From positions 98,207,891 through 98,271,890 of the forward strand of contig CM065298.1 in assembly GCA_032871835.1 (NCBI GenBank): 64,000 nucleotides of DNA. The letters are read 5' to 3'. The position numbers and the translations under genes are program-made. The stretch's first letter is position 1, and every line of letters begins with the position of its first letter. Below, piece by piece: positions 1 through 14,113 of this stretch. Under the pieces are notes generated by a model. That model saw nothing but the letters and a program-made list of their open reading frames with translations, ran no database searches and had not been told where the DNA came from. The DNA comes from Dipteronia dyeriana. Its lineage: Eukaryota > Streptophyta > Magnoliopsida > Sapindales > Sapindaceae.

Positions 1-1640
1 GTTCTTCATTTCTAAAGGCAACTACAACCACTACTCTCTATGCTATTAATGAATCCGAGAGGGTTGGCTTTCCTATGTTGCCCACAACAACAGCTACCTG
101 GCTGAAGATCCAAATAATCCATATGGTGGTCTTGAGTTGATCAAGATTATAAAATAAATAAATAAATAAATAAATAAATAAATCTGCAATTAATGCAATA
201 ATGCAATAATGCAATTACATAACGAGATTTGAAGAAGCAAATTATGGATGACATTGATAAAGAAGCAAATTACAAGACAAACCAAGTATTACAAAAAGCT
301 ACAAATGAGGTTAAAGCAGTAGAGGGTTAAGCAATCAAAAACTCATATGCCTAATGAATATCTTGTGCAAAGCTTAACAAATAAATGGATCTAGAAACAT
401 CATACACCACAACTGCAGTAAATGAATTGTACAATGGAACTCAACAGATAGATTTAAGGTCTACACATTCAGCAACAGAGCAATAAAAGAGCTTTATTGA
501 AGGAGAAGTAACATACCCCTTTACAACTTTTAAGAAATTACCATCAAAACTACCTTAGGTACAACAAAGAGCAATTGACTATAAATTAACGCCCAGCAGA
601 GAAACAAGGATCTCATTATGAAAAAATAATAAGAACTTAAAAATGCAGCATATAAAATATATATTGAGGAAGTGTACACTCATAGTTATTATAGCTATTA
701 CCATTAAGAGAAATCATATCGATGAGTTTCCTGCATAGACCCATATCAGAAATCTCAAATTCATTGTTCAAACAAGAAACATGAAGGGGCAAGACATGAT
801 TCTACAATACAAAAGTTCTCATCTGTTGGACCGACACAATCTATACACTCGGCATATGAACATGCCTTTTTCTCCATTAGAGTTACTAATTGGTAATGAA
901 CATATCACAATATAAATTATCCTCTACTAATTAAACAGTATAAACAATATTATCTGATGTGAACATATCCATATTCTACTATGTTAATATTGTGATAAGT
1001 AATTTTTGAATGCTGTCTTTACACAGCAATCTAAAAATTCAGAAAAAACCAAGCACAAGTTTAATTGGAACCAAATAAAAAAGTGACAAGTAACGAAGTA
1101 AATACAAAATCTAAACTTCAATCAATCTTTGACCCTTACCAAAATCAAAATCTAAACTTTAATAATGAAAAAATAAAACCAAATATAGGACTAAAAAACA
1201 GAGACAACCAGCAACTGGGCCATATAACCCCCCTTTTGGCTAGCACCACTCTTTAATAAACATGACAAAGCAGCTACAACAAACACTGTTTTTTGCATAC
1301 CAGGACTATATAACCCCCCTTTTACGAGCTACTGCCCTAGTTGCTCAAATCCAAAATTGATCGCCAAAATCAAACCTTTTTTCTCTCAAATTCGTAATCG
1401 AACAAATAGCCAAATCCAACACAGAGCACAAGGTTTATTTTTTTCTTTTTTCTTAATTGATATTCCTCTTCAGTTGTTTTCTTTGTTTCATAGATTAAAT
1501 TCTAACAGTTGAATTGATTGGCAGATAATCACTAACAACTCCAGTTTTTAATTTGACATTGTAATAGACAGAAAGAAGATATTCAAGTTTTGAGAGTTTC
1601 TACAACAGAAAGATAATAGGAAGCGAGAGATAGAGATGAG
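1..1640. other. AT-rich intergenic DNA, no gene recognised
   Basis: No coding region can be supported here. The stretch contains an (AAAT)n microsatellite near 150-183 and two occurrences of a TATAACCCCCCTTTT-type motif near 1220 and 1310. Short open frames exist on both strands at 1-150 but none resembles a known family. If a gene lies on the minus strand (see 1652-1765), this would be its intron or downstream sequence. Confidence 0.5.
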
Positions 1641-1651
1641 AAGAGAGGACC

Positions 1652-1765
1652 ACCTGAGAAATTTTGACGTTGCGAAGAGGCAGCAAAGAGGAGGAGGGTG
1701 TTGCTTCGAAGAGCTCTGATCTGATTCACGAGTTGTTACGTGTTGTATGTGTGTTGATAGATAGG
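1652..1765 (-). other. Possible non-coding first exon of a minus-strand gene
   Basis: Read on the minus strand, this is a CT-rich leader-like stretch ending in CTCAG followed by a GTGGTC donor-like sequence at about 1652. The base composition differs from the AT-rich surroundings and resembles a plant 5' UTR exon. No start codon with a supportable protein follows within the window. This is a weak inference, and it could equally be spacer. Confidence 0.2.
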
Positions 1766-1814
1766 TCGAATGGTAGAGAAGGGGATAAAATAGGAAGTTT
1801 GAACAAAATTCATT

Positions 1815-2230
1815 AAAGAAAATACTGTAGGGCGTTTTGGAAATTGCTTAATTGGGAAGCTGATTTCCAAAAGCATGTATTTGTACATTCTCAAAAACTC
1901 AGTTGGGAGAAGCTAAAAGTGTCCAAAAGCACTTCCCATACATTTTACCAAACACCCTATTAATAGTCTGAAATCACTTTTGTCCCCAAAAGTAGTTTGG
2001 AAAACAATGCCAAACTGGGCCTAAAGAAAATACTGTAGCGCGTTTTGGAAATTGCTTCATTGGAAAGCTGATTTCCAAAAGCATGTATTTGTAGCTTCTC
2101 AAAAACTCAGTTAGGAGAAGCTAAAAGTGTTCAAAAGCACTTCCCAGATATTTTACTAAACACCCTATTAATAGTCTGAAATCACTTTTGACCCCAAAAG
2201 CAGTTTGGAAAACAATGTCAAACTGGACCT
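1815..2230. repeat. Tandem duplication, two ~208-bp units
   Basis: Unit 1 (1815-2022) and unit 2 (2023-2230) align along their length with scattered substitutions. Both begin AAAGAAAATACTGTAG and include CACCCTATTAATAGTCTGAAATCAC. Each unit is rich in CAAAAGC and GGAAA motifs. Unit 2 ends about 290 bp upstream of the CFIM25 start, so the duplication lies in or next to its promoter. Confidence 0.85.
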
Positions 2231-2283
2231 TAATGTCTTAAAAATGAATGTGTATATACGATAAATAGGATAATGTCTGTATA

Positions 2284-2320
2284 TAAATGGGCCGGATAAT
2301 ACTAATACGGGGGCCCATTT
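2284..2320 (+). promoter_or_regulatory. Paired TGGGCC/GGGCCCA elements upstream of CFIM25
   Basis: ATGGGCC at about 2287 and GGGGGCCCAT at about 2310 lie roughly 200 bp upstream of the start codon. TGGGCC/GGCCCA ('site II') motifs are typical of TCP-regulated plant housekeeping promoters, which fits an RNA-processing gene. No convincing TATA box was seen next to the GA-rich leader (2460-2516). The regulatory role is inferred from motif and position only. Confidence 0.35.
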
Positions 2321-2501
2321 TAAATGTCCATCAATGTCAAATTGTGGGACTGAAAAACCCCTCCTGAAATTAAAATCAAAATAGAATCCAAACAGCGACT
2401 CCAGAGACAACCGGACAAATTTTCGAAAACACTTTTGTTTTGTTTTGATTTACAAAACACAGAGAGCGAGAGAGTGAGTTTTGATTCGAATTTTGTAGTG
2501 A

Positions 2502-5350
<2,849 letters not shown>

Positions 5351-6143
5351 TTTCAGCACGGATTGTTTGAGCTCACACCAGGATGGTGCCCACATAGATT
5401 TGAAGGGCTATCCCAACATTATAATTCATCGCTTCAAAGAGTTGATATCTGGATAGAACTTCATGAGATTTTTAAGTTGGTTAAAGTGGATATCGTATAG
5501 TTATGCAGATGACTGAAGCTTTTAACAGTTGACAAACTCAATCATCTATATTTGGGTATTTTGTACTATTATATTTATTATGTGCTTTATTTGAGTTAGG
5601 ATCTCAGTCTATGTTCAGGTTTTTGTAGCCATTTAATATTACGACCTAAAACTTGTCCAAGAATCATCAAAGGGCACTAACGTTAGAATGTTGAAAGGAA
5701 CTACTTGTTGAATCTTATGGCTGTGGAGGTTTGATTACTTTGCAATATTTGCCAGGCAGAGCCAACCATGCTGCTGTTGTAAAATGACTGTTTGAGCTTA
5801 CATGTTGCCATTGTAACATGACTGTATTGAGTAGTGAACAGAGGTTATTTAGTCCTTGGTTCATTGATGTCACATGGTGTTTTAAAGTTTCAAAAGTTGA
5901 TTTCGGCGAATGATATAATACTGTGTCCAGGTTTGTGGTTGGGGTTATTCAAGCATTGTCATTGTCGATGTGTGCACTTTTGATGGGCTGGTGATTGTTG
6001 AGTTTTAATAGAAAATGAATACATTCATTATAAAACTGAAGAGTGAGACTTAAAACTTCACTGCCCTTTTAATTAGATCAGGGTATCATTCCTTGTTAGT
6101 AAATAAACTACTGCTCGCCGATTTCGAAATTTTCATAAGAATC
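5351..6143. other. 3' flank between two convergent genes
   Basis: This holds the 3' UTR of CFIM25 and the downstream side of the minus-strand PPR gene. A plus-strand AATAAA lies at about 6101, close to the PPR stop. A full-length CFIM25 3' UTR could therefore approach the PPR transcript tail to tail. No other gene is seen. Confidence 0.5.
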
Positions 6144-7808
6144 CTATACAACACTACTGATCCCTGCCGTCTTATGCAATTTCCTATCTTCCATCGTATC
6201 TCTTGCACTTAGAGCCTCTGGCCATTGACCAACTGCGGCATGGATGTTAGACAACAGTGCGTAAACTCCAGGTTCATTCGCTTCCAGTGCAGTTGCTTTC
6301 TCTATCACCTTCTCTGCTAACTTCAAGTCATTTCTCACTCTGCATCCCCCAAGCAATGCTCCCCATATAGCGATATCAGGTTCAAAGGGCATATCCTTTA
6401 TTAGAAGCTCTGCTTTCTCAACCTGACCCTTTCGGCTTAGTAAATCAACTAAACAACCAAAATGTTCGAGTTTTGGCTTGACCCCGAAATCTCTCTCCAT
6501 GCTATAGAAGATTCTGCAACCTTCTTCTACCAAGCCCCCATGGCTACAAGCAAACAGAACACTAGTAAATGTGAACTCGTTAGGCTTCACTCCGATTTTT
6601 TCCAGCAGAAGGAACATTTTAAAGGCTTCTTCGGTTCTTCCATGGATGGCTAGTGATTTGATCATGACATTCCAACTAAACACATCCTTCTTTCCAATCT
6701 TGATGAATAAACTGAAAGCTCTATCTATATCACCACATTTAGCATACATGTCTACAAGGGCGGTCCCTAAAATGACCCCCAACCGAGACCAATCTCCTAT
6801 CAAGTAGTGTATCCATTTCCCAAACTCTAAATCCCCTAGATGGGAGCAAGCTGACAAGACTGACACGAACGTGTATCTATCTGGAACTATGCCATCTGAT
6901 TGCATTTGCATGAAAAGATCCAGCGCTTGTTCGAATTTCCCACGTTGGGTGAAACTTGAAATCATAGAATTCCAAGAAACCACATTTCTACGTGGTATTT
7001 TGTTGAAAAACTTCCTAGCTGTTTCGAGGTCTCCTACATCAGAATATGCTCCGATCATCAAAGTCCACGAAACAACATTCTTCTCTGGCATTCTCTCGAA
7101 GAAATCTCTCGCATTTGTTACATCCCTAGCTTTGGCAAACCCGGAAATCATTGAATTCCACGAAACAAAATCTCTTTCAGGCATTTCGTCAAACAGCTGT
7201 CTTGCATGTATCATATCATCTCTTTTTACGTACTCAAACATCATTTTATTCCAGAATTCAACAGGCCTAACACACATATCATCAAAAACACGACGAGCAT
7301 CACTTAACTTGCCATTATTGACCAAACCCACGTCAAAAGAATCCGGCTTTTTAATATACATGTTAAAAAGTGAGCTAGTGACAGCGAAACTCGACTCGAA
7401 ACCTGACTTTACGATCCGACAATGCAATTTATAGCAATCTCTATAAGAACCCATCTCAGAACAAGCGTTAAAAACGTACGGGTACGTGTAACTATCAGGT
7501 TCCAATCCTCTTTGAGGAATTTCGTTGAACAGTGACAAGCATTTCTCGTGGGGACCATTGTAAGCGTACCCTCTGATCATGGTATTCCAAATCACGATTT
7601 CTGTATCGAAAACTCGATCCATTTGGGAGAAAATGAGATCGGAGTAGTCCATGGAACCAAACTCCGTGGTTCGCCGGAGAAATTTGGAGAGAATTTGAAG
7701 GTCCCGAGAGAGAGACGTCGTGATTATCAAGGCTTGAATTTGTTTCAGGTGTTGAAATCTGCATTTTTGCAATAGATTTGAAATCTCGAGTTCTAAAAAC
7801 CGAGCCAT
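6144..7808 (-). CDS. Pentatricopeptide repeat protein, PLS class with E-type C-terminus
   Basis: An intronless 554-residue reading frame. PPR proteins bind organellar RNA in a sequence-specific way, and PLS-class members with E domains mostly act in C-to-U editing in mitochondria or chloroplasts. Repeats visible: about 70-139 (VIWNTMIRGYA...), a short-motif run at about 183-275 (WNKMMFEYVKRDDMIHAR, SWNSMISGFAKARDVTNAR, SWTLMIGAYSDVGDLETAR), 276-345, and 377-477 (SWNVMIKSLAIHG, SVLFACSHGGLVEEG). An E-type region follows at about 479-554 (AIWGALLGGCRVRND, YALLSNIHAAVGQW). It stops at GISSVV with no DYW deaminase domain, so if it edits it would need a DYW partner in trans. The N-terminus lacks a clear transit peptide by eye. 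The orthologue was not identified. The frame is open throughout, so it is probably functional. Confidence 0.93.
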   Translation of the reverse strand: MARFLELEISNLLQKCRFQHLKQIQALIITTSLSRDLQILSKFLRRTTEFGSMDYSDLIFSQMDRVFDTEIVIWNTMIRGYAYNGPHEKCLSLFNEIPQRGLEPDSYTYPYVFNACSEMGSYRDCYKLHCRIVKSGFESSFAVTSSLFNMYIKKPDSFDVGLVNNGKLSDARRVFDDMCVRPVEFWNKMMFEYVKRDDMIHARQLFDEMPERDFVSWNSMISGFAKARDVTNARDFFERMPEKNVVSWTLMIGAYSDVGDLETARKFFNKIPRRNVVSWNSMISSFTQRGKFEQALDLFMQMQSDGIVPDRYTFVSVLSACSHLGDLEFGKWIHYLIGDWSRLGVILGTALVDMYAKCGDIDRAFSLFIKIGKKDVFSWNVMIKSLAIHGRTEEAFKMFLLLEKIGVKPNEFTFTSVLFACSHGGLVEEGCRIFYSMERDFGVKPKLEHFGCLVDLLSRKGQVEKAELLIKDMPFEPDIAIWGALLGGCRVRNDLKLAEKVIEKATALEANEPGVYALLSNIHAAVGQWPEALSARDTMEDRKLHKTAGISSVV

Positions 7809-7947
7809 CCATGCTACTACGAGTACTCAATCTCAACTGTTTGATATTATCAGTTTATCACCCATCAAGTCTTCACGAACAATAACGGCTGGTCGTTTTT
7901 AGTAGAATATCGTTTTTGGAGAACGTTTTTCGAAAACGACAATTTTT

Positions 7948-8732
7948 AGCTCAGTCTTACGGCTGTTTTTCAGTTTGTTTTCTTTTTTGTTTTCCAAAAA
8001 CGATTTCGAATTCGTGTTCGTTAACCGTTTTTCATTTTATTTTCAAAAAATTAAAATCAAAATCAATATTAACAATGAAAAATTTAAAAAACAGAAAATA
8101 CATGTTTTTTTTGTTTTTTTTGTTTTTTTTGTTTTTTTTTCACTTTTTTTTCTTCTTTTCTGATCTTTTTTTTTCTTCTTCTTCCCCGAACCTTTTATTT
8201 CTCTAATCCTCTTCTTCTCTTCTCCGATGCTTCTCATTCTCTGATCCTTCTCCTTCTTCTTCTGCGATCCTTTTCATCTTCTTCTTCGATCTTTTTCTTC
8301 TTTTCTTCTTCTTGATCGATCTGGTTTCTTTTTCTTTTTATATTTTATTATTGTTATTTATATTTATTAAAATAATACTTATTTATAATTTAAGAGTTTA
8401 GTTTTGATTAATTGAATATTTGATTTTTTTTTAGTAATTTATGATGTGTTACTTTTGTTTAATTTAAAAATTACAATATAAAAATTATATTGGTTAATTA
8501 TTTAATCAGTCTGTTTATAATTGTAATAATATTAAACAAAATGTAAAAATTGATATTTCAATTTTTCATAGTTTTCAATTAACCTACCAGACGCGTTTTT
8601 TCCGTTTTTATTTCAAAATACAGTTTTCAATACATGCTACCAGACGCGTTTTCAGAATTCGAAACTGAAATAAAAAACACTGTTTTTATTTTCGAAAAAC
8701 AACAACCGTAAAACGTTTACATGATGGGCCCT
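7948..8732 (+). mobile_element. Non-autonomous TIR element, copy A, with pyrimidine-rich core
   Basis: The ends carry imperfect inverted repeats (ACGGCTGTTTTTC near 7960; the reverse complement of the right end reads ACGGTTGTTGTTTTTCG). A second copy lies in inverse orientation at 20604-21566, sharing the AAAACGATTTCGAATT block, the long AT-rich half and the CAGACGCGTTTT-type right end. The centre (8100-8330) is a T/TTC-rich tract. No transposase is encoded. Exact ends and target duplication were not resolved, and the superfamily is unknown. Confidence 0.6.
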
Positions 8733-8821
8733 AAAATTTCAAAAAAGCAAAAAACAATAAAATATATTCCTAATCTTTTTATTGTAATAAGCAAAAGAGG
8801 ACGTTTAATTATTTCTCACTT

Positions 8822-9062
8822 CTTAGTAGAGATGTTGTGCATCTCCCTTTCACACCTAGTGATCAGGGGTTCGAGTCAGACCATACACACTTTATAAACA
8901 TATGTGGGGAGTTTTCTCCCGATTTGTGAGAGCAGCCATCTCTCTGATTGTTTAAGTTGTAGTCCATATGTAACATCTCTTCAATAGTGGGAGTGGTATT
9001 TCGGACCGTGCTTATAAAGTATAATATTGTCAGATCCCGACCGTGATTTTATTTTTAAAAAA
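8822..9062 (+). mobile_element. SINE-like repeat, plus-strand copy
   Basis: An RNA-polymerase-III-like head (TAGTAGAGATGTTGTGCATC, then a GGTTCGAGTC box-B match at ~8868) leads into a body with GGGGAGTTTTCTCCCGATTTG and a T/A-rich tail. Related copies lie on the minus strand at 22424-22676 and 32421-32668, with a weak fragment near 34190-34290. Box A is weak, so the tRNA-derived origin is an inference. Confidence 0.55.
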
Positions 9063-9230
9063 AATTGTTTTTGTTAAGTCCCCGTAAGTCTGTAACTTTC
9101 TGACTTGATTGGTGTTAGATTTATTTATTTATTTATTTTAATCTAACACACAGAATTTTATTACGGATCTTGTAGCTATCGTAGATAATTGATTCTATTG
9201 ATATACGAATTTCAATTTTATTTTATTTTA

Positions 9231-11006
9231 GGGTAAATCGTATTTTAGCCCATATAGTTTACCTTAATCTAAGTTTAATACACGGTTGTTTCATATTGTA
9301 ATTTTTAGTCCATCATTTATTTGACAATACGTATTTTAGTCCCTACCGTCCAATTCTGTTACGGTTCCATCAAATCAACGAGGGTTAACGAAGGTCAAAA
9401 GGTAAAATAACATCAGAGGTTCTAGAATCTTATATAACCAAAGGGTATATTAGTAATTTATAAATTAATTATAAATAAATAAATATTATTATTATAAAAA
9501 ATAATAATAATTAAATTTTAAAATAATTAAATAATATTAAAATATACAATTTTTTTTTACAAAACTAAAATAAATGAAAACAAATTAATAAACCAAAATT
9601 TATTATATATATTATGTAACAAATGAAAAAATTAAAGAAATCGGATTTAATAATTAAAATAGAAAACCTATCCTAAACTCAACCACCCAATTCATTCTTT
9701 CTTTTCTTCATCTTTTTATCATCGCAATCTTCTCCAAAACCCAAACCCTAGCTGCCACCACCATCTCTCAAACACCAAACCCACCGAAATCACTCCAATC
9801 TCCACCCCTACAAGCACCGACCTTCTCACAACAGAGGACATCGACGCCCGATGTCTTTCTTCCAGCTGCTCACTGTTGATCCCCTTCACTTTTCCCTCGA
9901 CGGAGGGGTGGTTGTCATCTCTCTATTTATTCCAGTTCACGGTGGGCGCCTGATCTCGTTTCACGGTTCTATTTCTTCCCATCTCTCTTGACGAGGTAGT
10001 GGTGATTCTGGTGGTTGGTTTTAGTTTGGGATGGCCACCGGTAAAGAGACCGAACATCGATTTCCTCCGCTGAGAAGAGATCGACAAATCGATTGGTGGT
10101 TGGATTTGAATTTCGAATATGGTTGATTTTACTTTGATTTTTTTTTTCAATTTTACTTTGATTTTGGTTGGATTTCAGTGGGGAGTTGGGTGGTTTCGGT
10201 TTCATTTTTCTGGTGGGAAGTTAGTTGGTTTCTTGGTTTCGAATTATTTGATGGCGAGTTAGTTTCTGGGTTTTGGTTACTGGGTGGTACGAGGTGGTTT
10301 TCGATTTTCTGGGTGGTGATGTTAGTGGTTTCCGAGGTTTAGTTTCTGGGTGTAGGGGTAGTGGTATTGGATGTCCGTAGAAAACTAGAAACTTGTGGGA
10401 AATGGGTGATGAGGTTCTGGATTTATGGAAAATTGTTGTGGTCTATTTTCTGAGTTTGGTGATTGAGATAAATGGTGGTGGGTTTTGGTTTTGGAGATGG
10501 ATGAGTATGGTTTCCGGTGTTAATTTAGGTTTGATTTCTGGTGTTGAATTTTGATTTGGGTTTAGATTGTTGAAGAATAATTTGGTGGATTTAGGCACAA
10601 ATGATTATGGTTGTATATTTATTTTTATTATTTGTTTTTATTAATTTTGGTTTTATTAACTTTGTTTTTTTAGCTGTTTTTATTATTTAATTGGGGTAAA
10701 ATTATAAATTTCTATTATATAAAGTTTAACAGTAAAAGACAAAAATAAGGGTATTATAGTCTTTTTATTATTGTCAGCACCTATCAGGGGTATTAAGGTC
10801 ATTTTGTATGACTGACATATCAGAAAGTATATTTTTAAAGGATTCTGTTACAGAAGGACTAAAAGTTACGATTCCTAAAAACCGTGGACTAAACGCAGAT
10901 TAAGATAAATTATATAAACTAAAATATGATTTAAAGTTACGATTCCTAAAAACCGTGGACTAAACGCAGATTAAAATAAATTATATAAACTAAAATATGA
11001 TTTTCC
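9231..11006. mobile_element. Non-autonomous Mutator-like element, perfect 10-bp target duplication
   Basis: Long imperfect TIRs: the left end GGGTAAATCGTATTTTAG pairs with the reverse complement of the right end GGAAAATCATATTTTAG, and similarity continues for over 100 bp on each side. TTTTATTTTA lies directly outside both ends (9221-9230 and 11007-11016), a 10-bp duplication typical of MULEs (9-11 bp). No transposase is present. The interior at 9670-10560 is less AT-rich and includes a leader-like stretch (AAACCCTAGCTGCC), which may be captured host sequence, but the donor was not recognised. Confidence 0.8.
10862..11003. repeat. 71-bp tandem duplication inside the MULE right TIR
   Basis: Units 10862-10932 and 10933-11003 differ by about one base (AAGATAAATTA versus AAAATAAATTA) and both end AAACTAAAATATGATTT. 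The element therefore has a doubled outer right terminus and a single left terminus. Confidence 0.85.
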
Positions 11007-11016
11007 TTTTATTTTA

Positions 11017-11460
11017 ATATGATACCATCGAGTTACGTGTTGAATCGTATTAGCTATTGATATCTCCATTATATATTATATATAAATGTTTAAATCAGTA
11101 TATATAGATATATATTTTACCAATGTGTTGAATTTATATTATTAAATTTATATAATTTAACTTAAAATATATATATTTATTAAAATTTCTATATAATTAA
11201 TGATTTATATATAAAATTTATCGGAACAAAACCGTACGTGTGTGATATATATGGATTTTTTTTGTTGGAAAGTGTTAACCTAAACCAGAATAACTGTGGA
11301 AATAAAAGCTATGCATTTATTGCAATAAGACCATAAATGCACTCATTGACATGTGGCTTATTTCTATAAATCGAAATAAAGCTATTCTTATCCTATGTTC
11401 ATAAGATATATGTTAACAGTATATTTTTTTTTACATACTGCATTCTTTCTAAGGCTATTG
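11017..11460. other. AT-rich spacer
   Basis: Runs of TATATA and AAATTTATATAA with no open frame or repeat boundary that can be supported. Confidence 0.5.
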
Positions 11461-11591
11461 GTGGAGAAGTCATCAAGTTAATAATTTTTATGGAAATAAC
11501 ATCAATTAATGTGTTCTACCAAAATTGACCATTTGTTTTTTACTTTTTAAATTTCTTTCTTACTCTTTCTTTCTTCCTTCCGCTCTTCTTT

Positions 11592-12837
11592 TGTTAACGA
11601 AAAATTTACTCATGGTGAGAAATTCCTACTAACACCTTCGAGACCACTACTGCGGAAGTGGTGGCCGGGGTCGGTACCGTTGGTACCTGACCTGTATAGG
11701 GGTAAACGAGAGGTTGGATTGCAACAATACAAATGGGAGCTTTTATTGATTACTTGCTTCGATATACAAATCACTCTCTCATATGCTCATAGTCTCTCTA
11801 GGATCTAGGAAGGTGACAACTTTGTGCTTGTCGAATAGTGGAAACGAAGATGGCCATGTTCTGAACACAGAATTTAAGCCTTCCCCTAATATTTTCTTTT
11901 CTTCTATCTGTCGTTCTTCTTCTGTTTTTCGTCTAATTTTTTTTTTTTGTATATATCTCCCTTTGTGTGTCATGCTTGGCCCTATTTATATATGGTCCAA
12001 GTAGGTTTGAATTTACTGATATCCCACCACGATCCTATGAATCCGTTTCCTCTTTATTAGGCGGGACCCTTTAAAAAGTTGTTGACCACGAGTAAATAGC
12101 ATAAACGATGATATTGCTAACGAAAATGAGTTTGTTTCCTTTTAGGAATCAAACTCTTGACTCACACGTATACAGATTTAATGTTGGTTATCACATAGAT
12201 ATGATCTTGTATGTTATCGCAGCATGGTTTTTCATGGAGGTCACCGAGCTAGCTGCCTGTCGTCTCATAGAGCGAGGTAGATCCATGCTTCGACTCTGTT
12301 CTTAGAAGCTTGGGATGGATTTTTCCTGACCCTTGGGAGCTTGAGGTGTCCCTGTAGACATTCCTAGGAAGTAGCCGGGGTAGCGTAGATTTATGCGTGA
12401 TTCCTCTTTCATGCCCAGCAGGGACAACGGGCTTCTGGAGAGGTTGGTGGGCTTCTGCCTAAGACTACTGTTAAGTTTGTCCTCTAAAAGTCTTAATCTG
12501 GAAGGGGCCTATTTTGCTTGTCGGGGCTTATTTCGAATGTCTCTTGAGCTTGGAGACCCCTCTGGCTTTCACGGGATGGTTAAGGAGCTCGACCTCAGGA
12601 ACCGAGGTTCCCCGATAGGTGGCCTGGAGAAGCCCGGGTTCCAGTGTTCGTGTGGGGCTAATCCTTGTCGCGCCTAGCTTGCTTTCTGATAGTTTTAAAG
12701 CCGGGTTGGCCTTCCTTGCTCTTGTGGGGTAGCTTTATGGTCTGCTCGGGTTTCATGAACGTCGATTATGAGTTTTGACTTGTGGCGGGAAAGTGAAAAA
12801 TTTCTTTTTGACCCCTGACCAAATTTTACAATTAACA
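11592..12837. mobile_element. Probable solo LTR (1246 bp)
   Basis: It starts TGTTAACG and ends ATTAACA, flanked by TCTTT on the left and CCTTT on the right (4 of 5 match). The arms of the surrounding element become continuous if this block is removed. The GC-richer interior (12250-12780) and an ATATGGTCCAAGTAGG promoter/leader-like zone suit an LTR. No internal retrotransposon domain is present. Confidence 0.45.
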
Positions 12838-13009
12838 CCTTTGTTTTTTTTTTCAAAGACCTCCATTGCCGTACAAACCTCCAATAGAGGTCGTCGAAAC
12901 AGTTGACTCCATTAGAGGTCGTTGTCGTTTCGACGACCCTTAACCTCCAGGTTGTTGAAATGACCTTCGTTAAATTTTTTTATAAAAATAAGTCTTGGGT
13001 AGCTGTCAA

Positions 13010-13146
13010 CAGAGGCGGAGCTAGAAATTCAAGATTGGGAGGACCACTATACGTAAACAAAAAAAAAATATGGGGACCAAATTGAAAAAATGTTAAAAAT
13101 TTATAACTATTTTATAATTTTTTAAAAATGAACTTTGAAGATTTTG

Positions 13147-13200
<54 letters not shown>

Positions 13201-13250
13201 GGAGGGGTGGGGGCATAGTCCAAACTAGCCCCCCTCTCCCTCCGCCCCTG
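13010..13250. mobile_element. hAT-like MITE, 241 bp, perfect 8-bp target duplication
   Basis: The TIRs are CAGAGGCGGA at the left and TCCGCCCCTG at the right. GCTGTCAA flanks both ends exactly (13002-13009 and 13251-13258). CAG-starting TIRs and 8-bp duplications are hallmarks of hAT elements. The element has no coding sequence and carries a poly-G tract. Confidence 0.88.
13149..13199 (+). repeat. 51-base uninterrupted poly-G tract
   Basis: Fifty-one consecutive G, followed by TGGAGGGGTGGGGG, inside the hAT-like MITE. The paired arm is C-rich (AGCCCCCCTC). The exact length may not be reliable, because homopolymers this long are hard to sequence and replicate. Confidence 0.9.
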
Positions 13251-14113
13251 GCTGTCAATAAGTCTCAGGTAGCTGAAAATAAGTCTCGGATAGCTAACAA
13301 TAAGTCTCGAGTCGTAATAAGTCTAAGGTAACTGGAAATAAGTTTTGGGTATCTGAAAATAAATCTCCGATACCTGACAATAAGTCTCGGGTGACCTACC
13401 TGAGAATTATTATCGAAACTTATTTCCAGATTTGTTTTTTTTCTCCTTCTTCATCGATCACCAATGGAGGTCATTTCGATTTCCAATGGAGGTCTTTTCG
13501 ATCTCTATTTGAGGTTTGTTCGACCTCCATTAATTGAAGAAAGAGAGAGAGAAATTTAAAAAGTAAAAAGAAATGTAAAAGAATAAGTGAGGGTATTTTA
13601 GTCTCACCACATACTTTTGTACTAAGAAAGTAAAAAACATAGAATTAATAACTTGATGATATTTCTACTAGCCCCCCTAGCCTCCCTCTCCCTTCGCCCC
13701 TGGCTGTCAATAAGTCTCAGGTAGCTGAAAATAAGTCTCGGATAGCTAACAATAAGTCTCGAGTCGCAATAAATCTAAGGTAACTGGAAATAAGTTTTGG
13801 GTATCTGGAAATAAATCTCCGATACCTGACAATAAGTCTCGGGTGACCTACCTGAGAATTATTGTCGAAACTTATTTCTAGATTTGTTTTTTTTTTTCTC
13901 CTTCTTCATCGACCACCAATGGAGGTCATTTCGATTTCCAATGGAGGTCTTTTCGATCTCTATTTGAGGTTTGTTCGACCTCTATTGATTGAAGAAAGAG
14001 AGAAAGAAATTTAAAAAGTAAAAAGAAAAGTAAAAGAATAAGTGAGGGTATTTTAGTCTCACCACATACTTTTATATTAAGAAAGTGAAAAACATAGAAT
14101 TAATAACCGGATG
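13224..14113. repeat. ~450-bp tandem duplication
   Basis: Unit 1 (13224-13666) and unit 2 (13667-14113) both start ACTAGCCCCCCT, run through the right end of the MITE, AATAAGTCTC-type repeats and AATGGAGGTC motifs, and end in TTAATAAC.GGATGATATTTCTAC. Because the second unit keeps only the right MITE terminus, the duplication occurred after the MITE inserted. Confidence 0.85.

Noticed and set aside
6462..7836. Open frames of 63-187 aa overlapping the PPR gene
   Set aside because: They are other-frame or antisense shadows of the 554-residue PPR reading frame and show no family resemblance of their own.
9923..10205. 75-78 aa minus-strand proteins inside the 1.8-kb MULE
   Set aside because: No conserved domain and biased composition. 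At most captured leader or intron sequence, so not listed as genes.
13128..13331. Glycine-rich protein
   Set aside because: The glycine run is the translation of the poly-G tract in a MITE.
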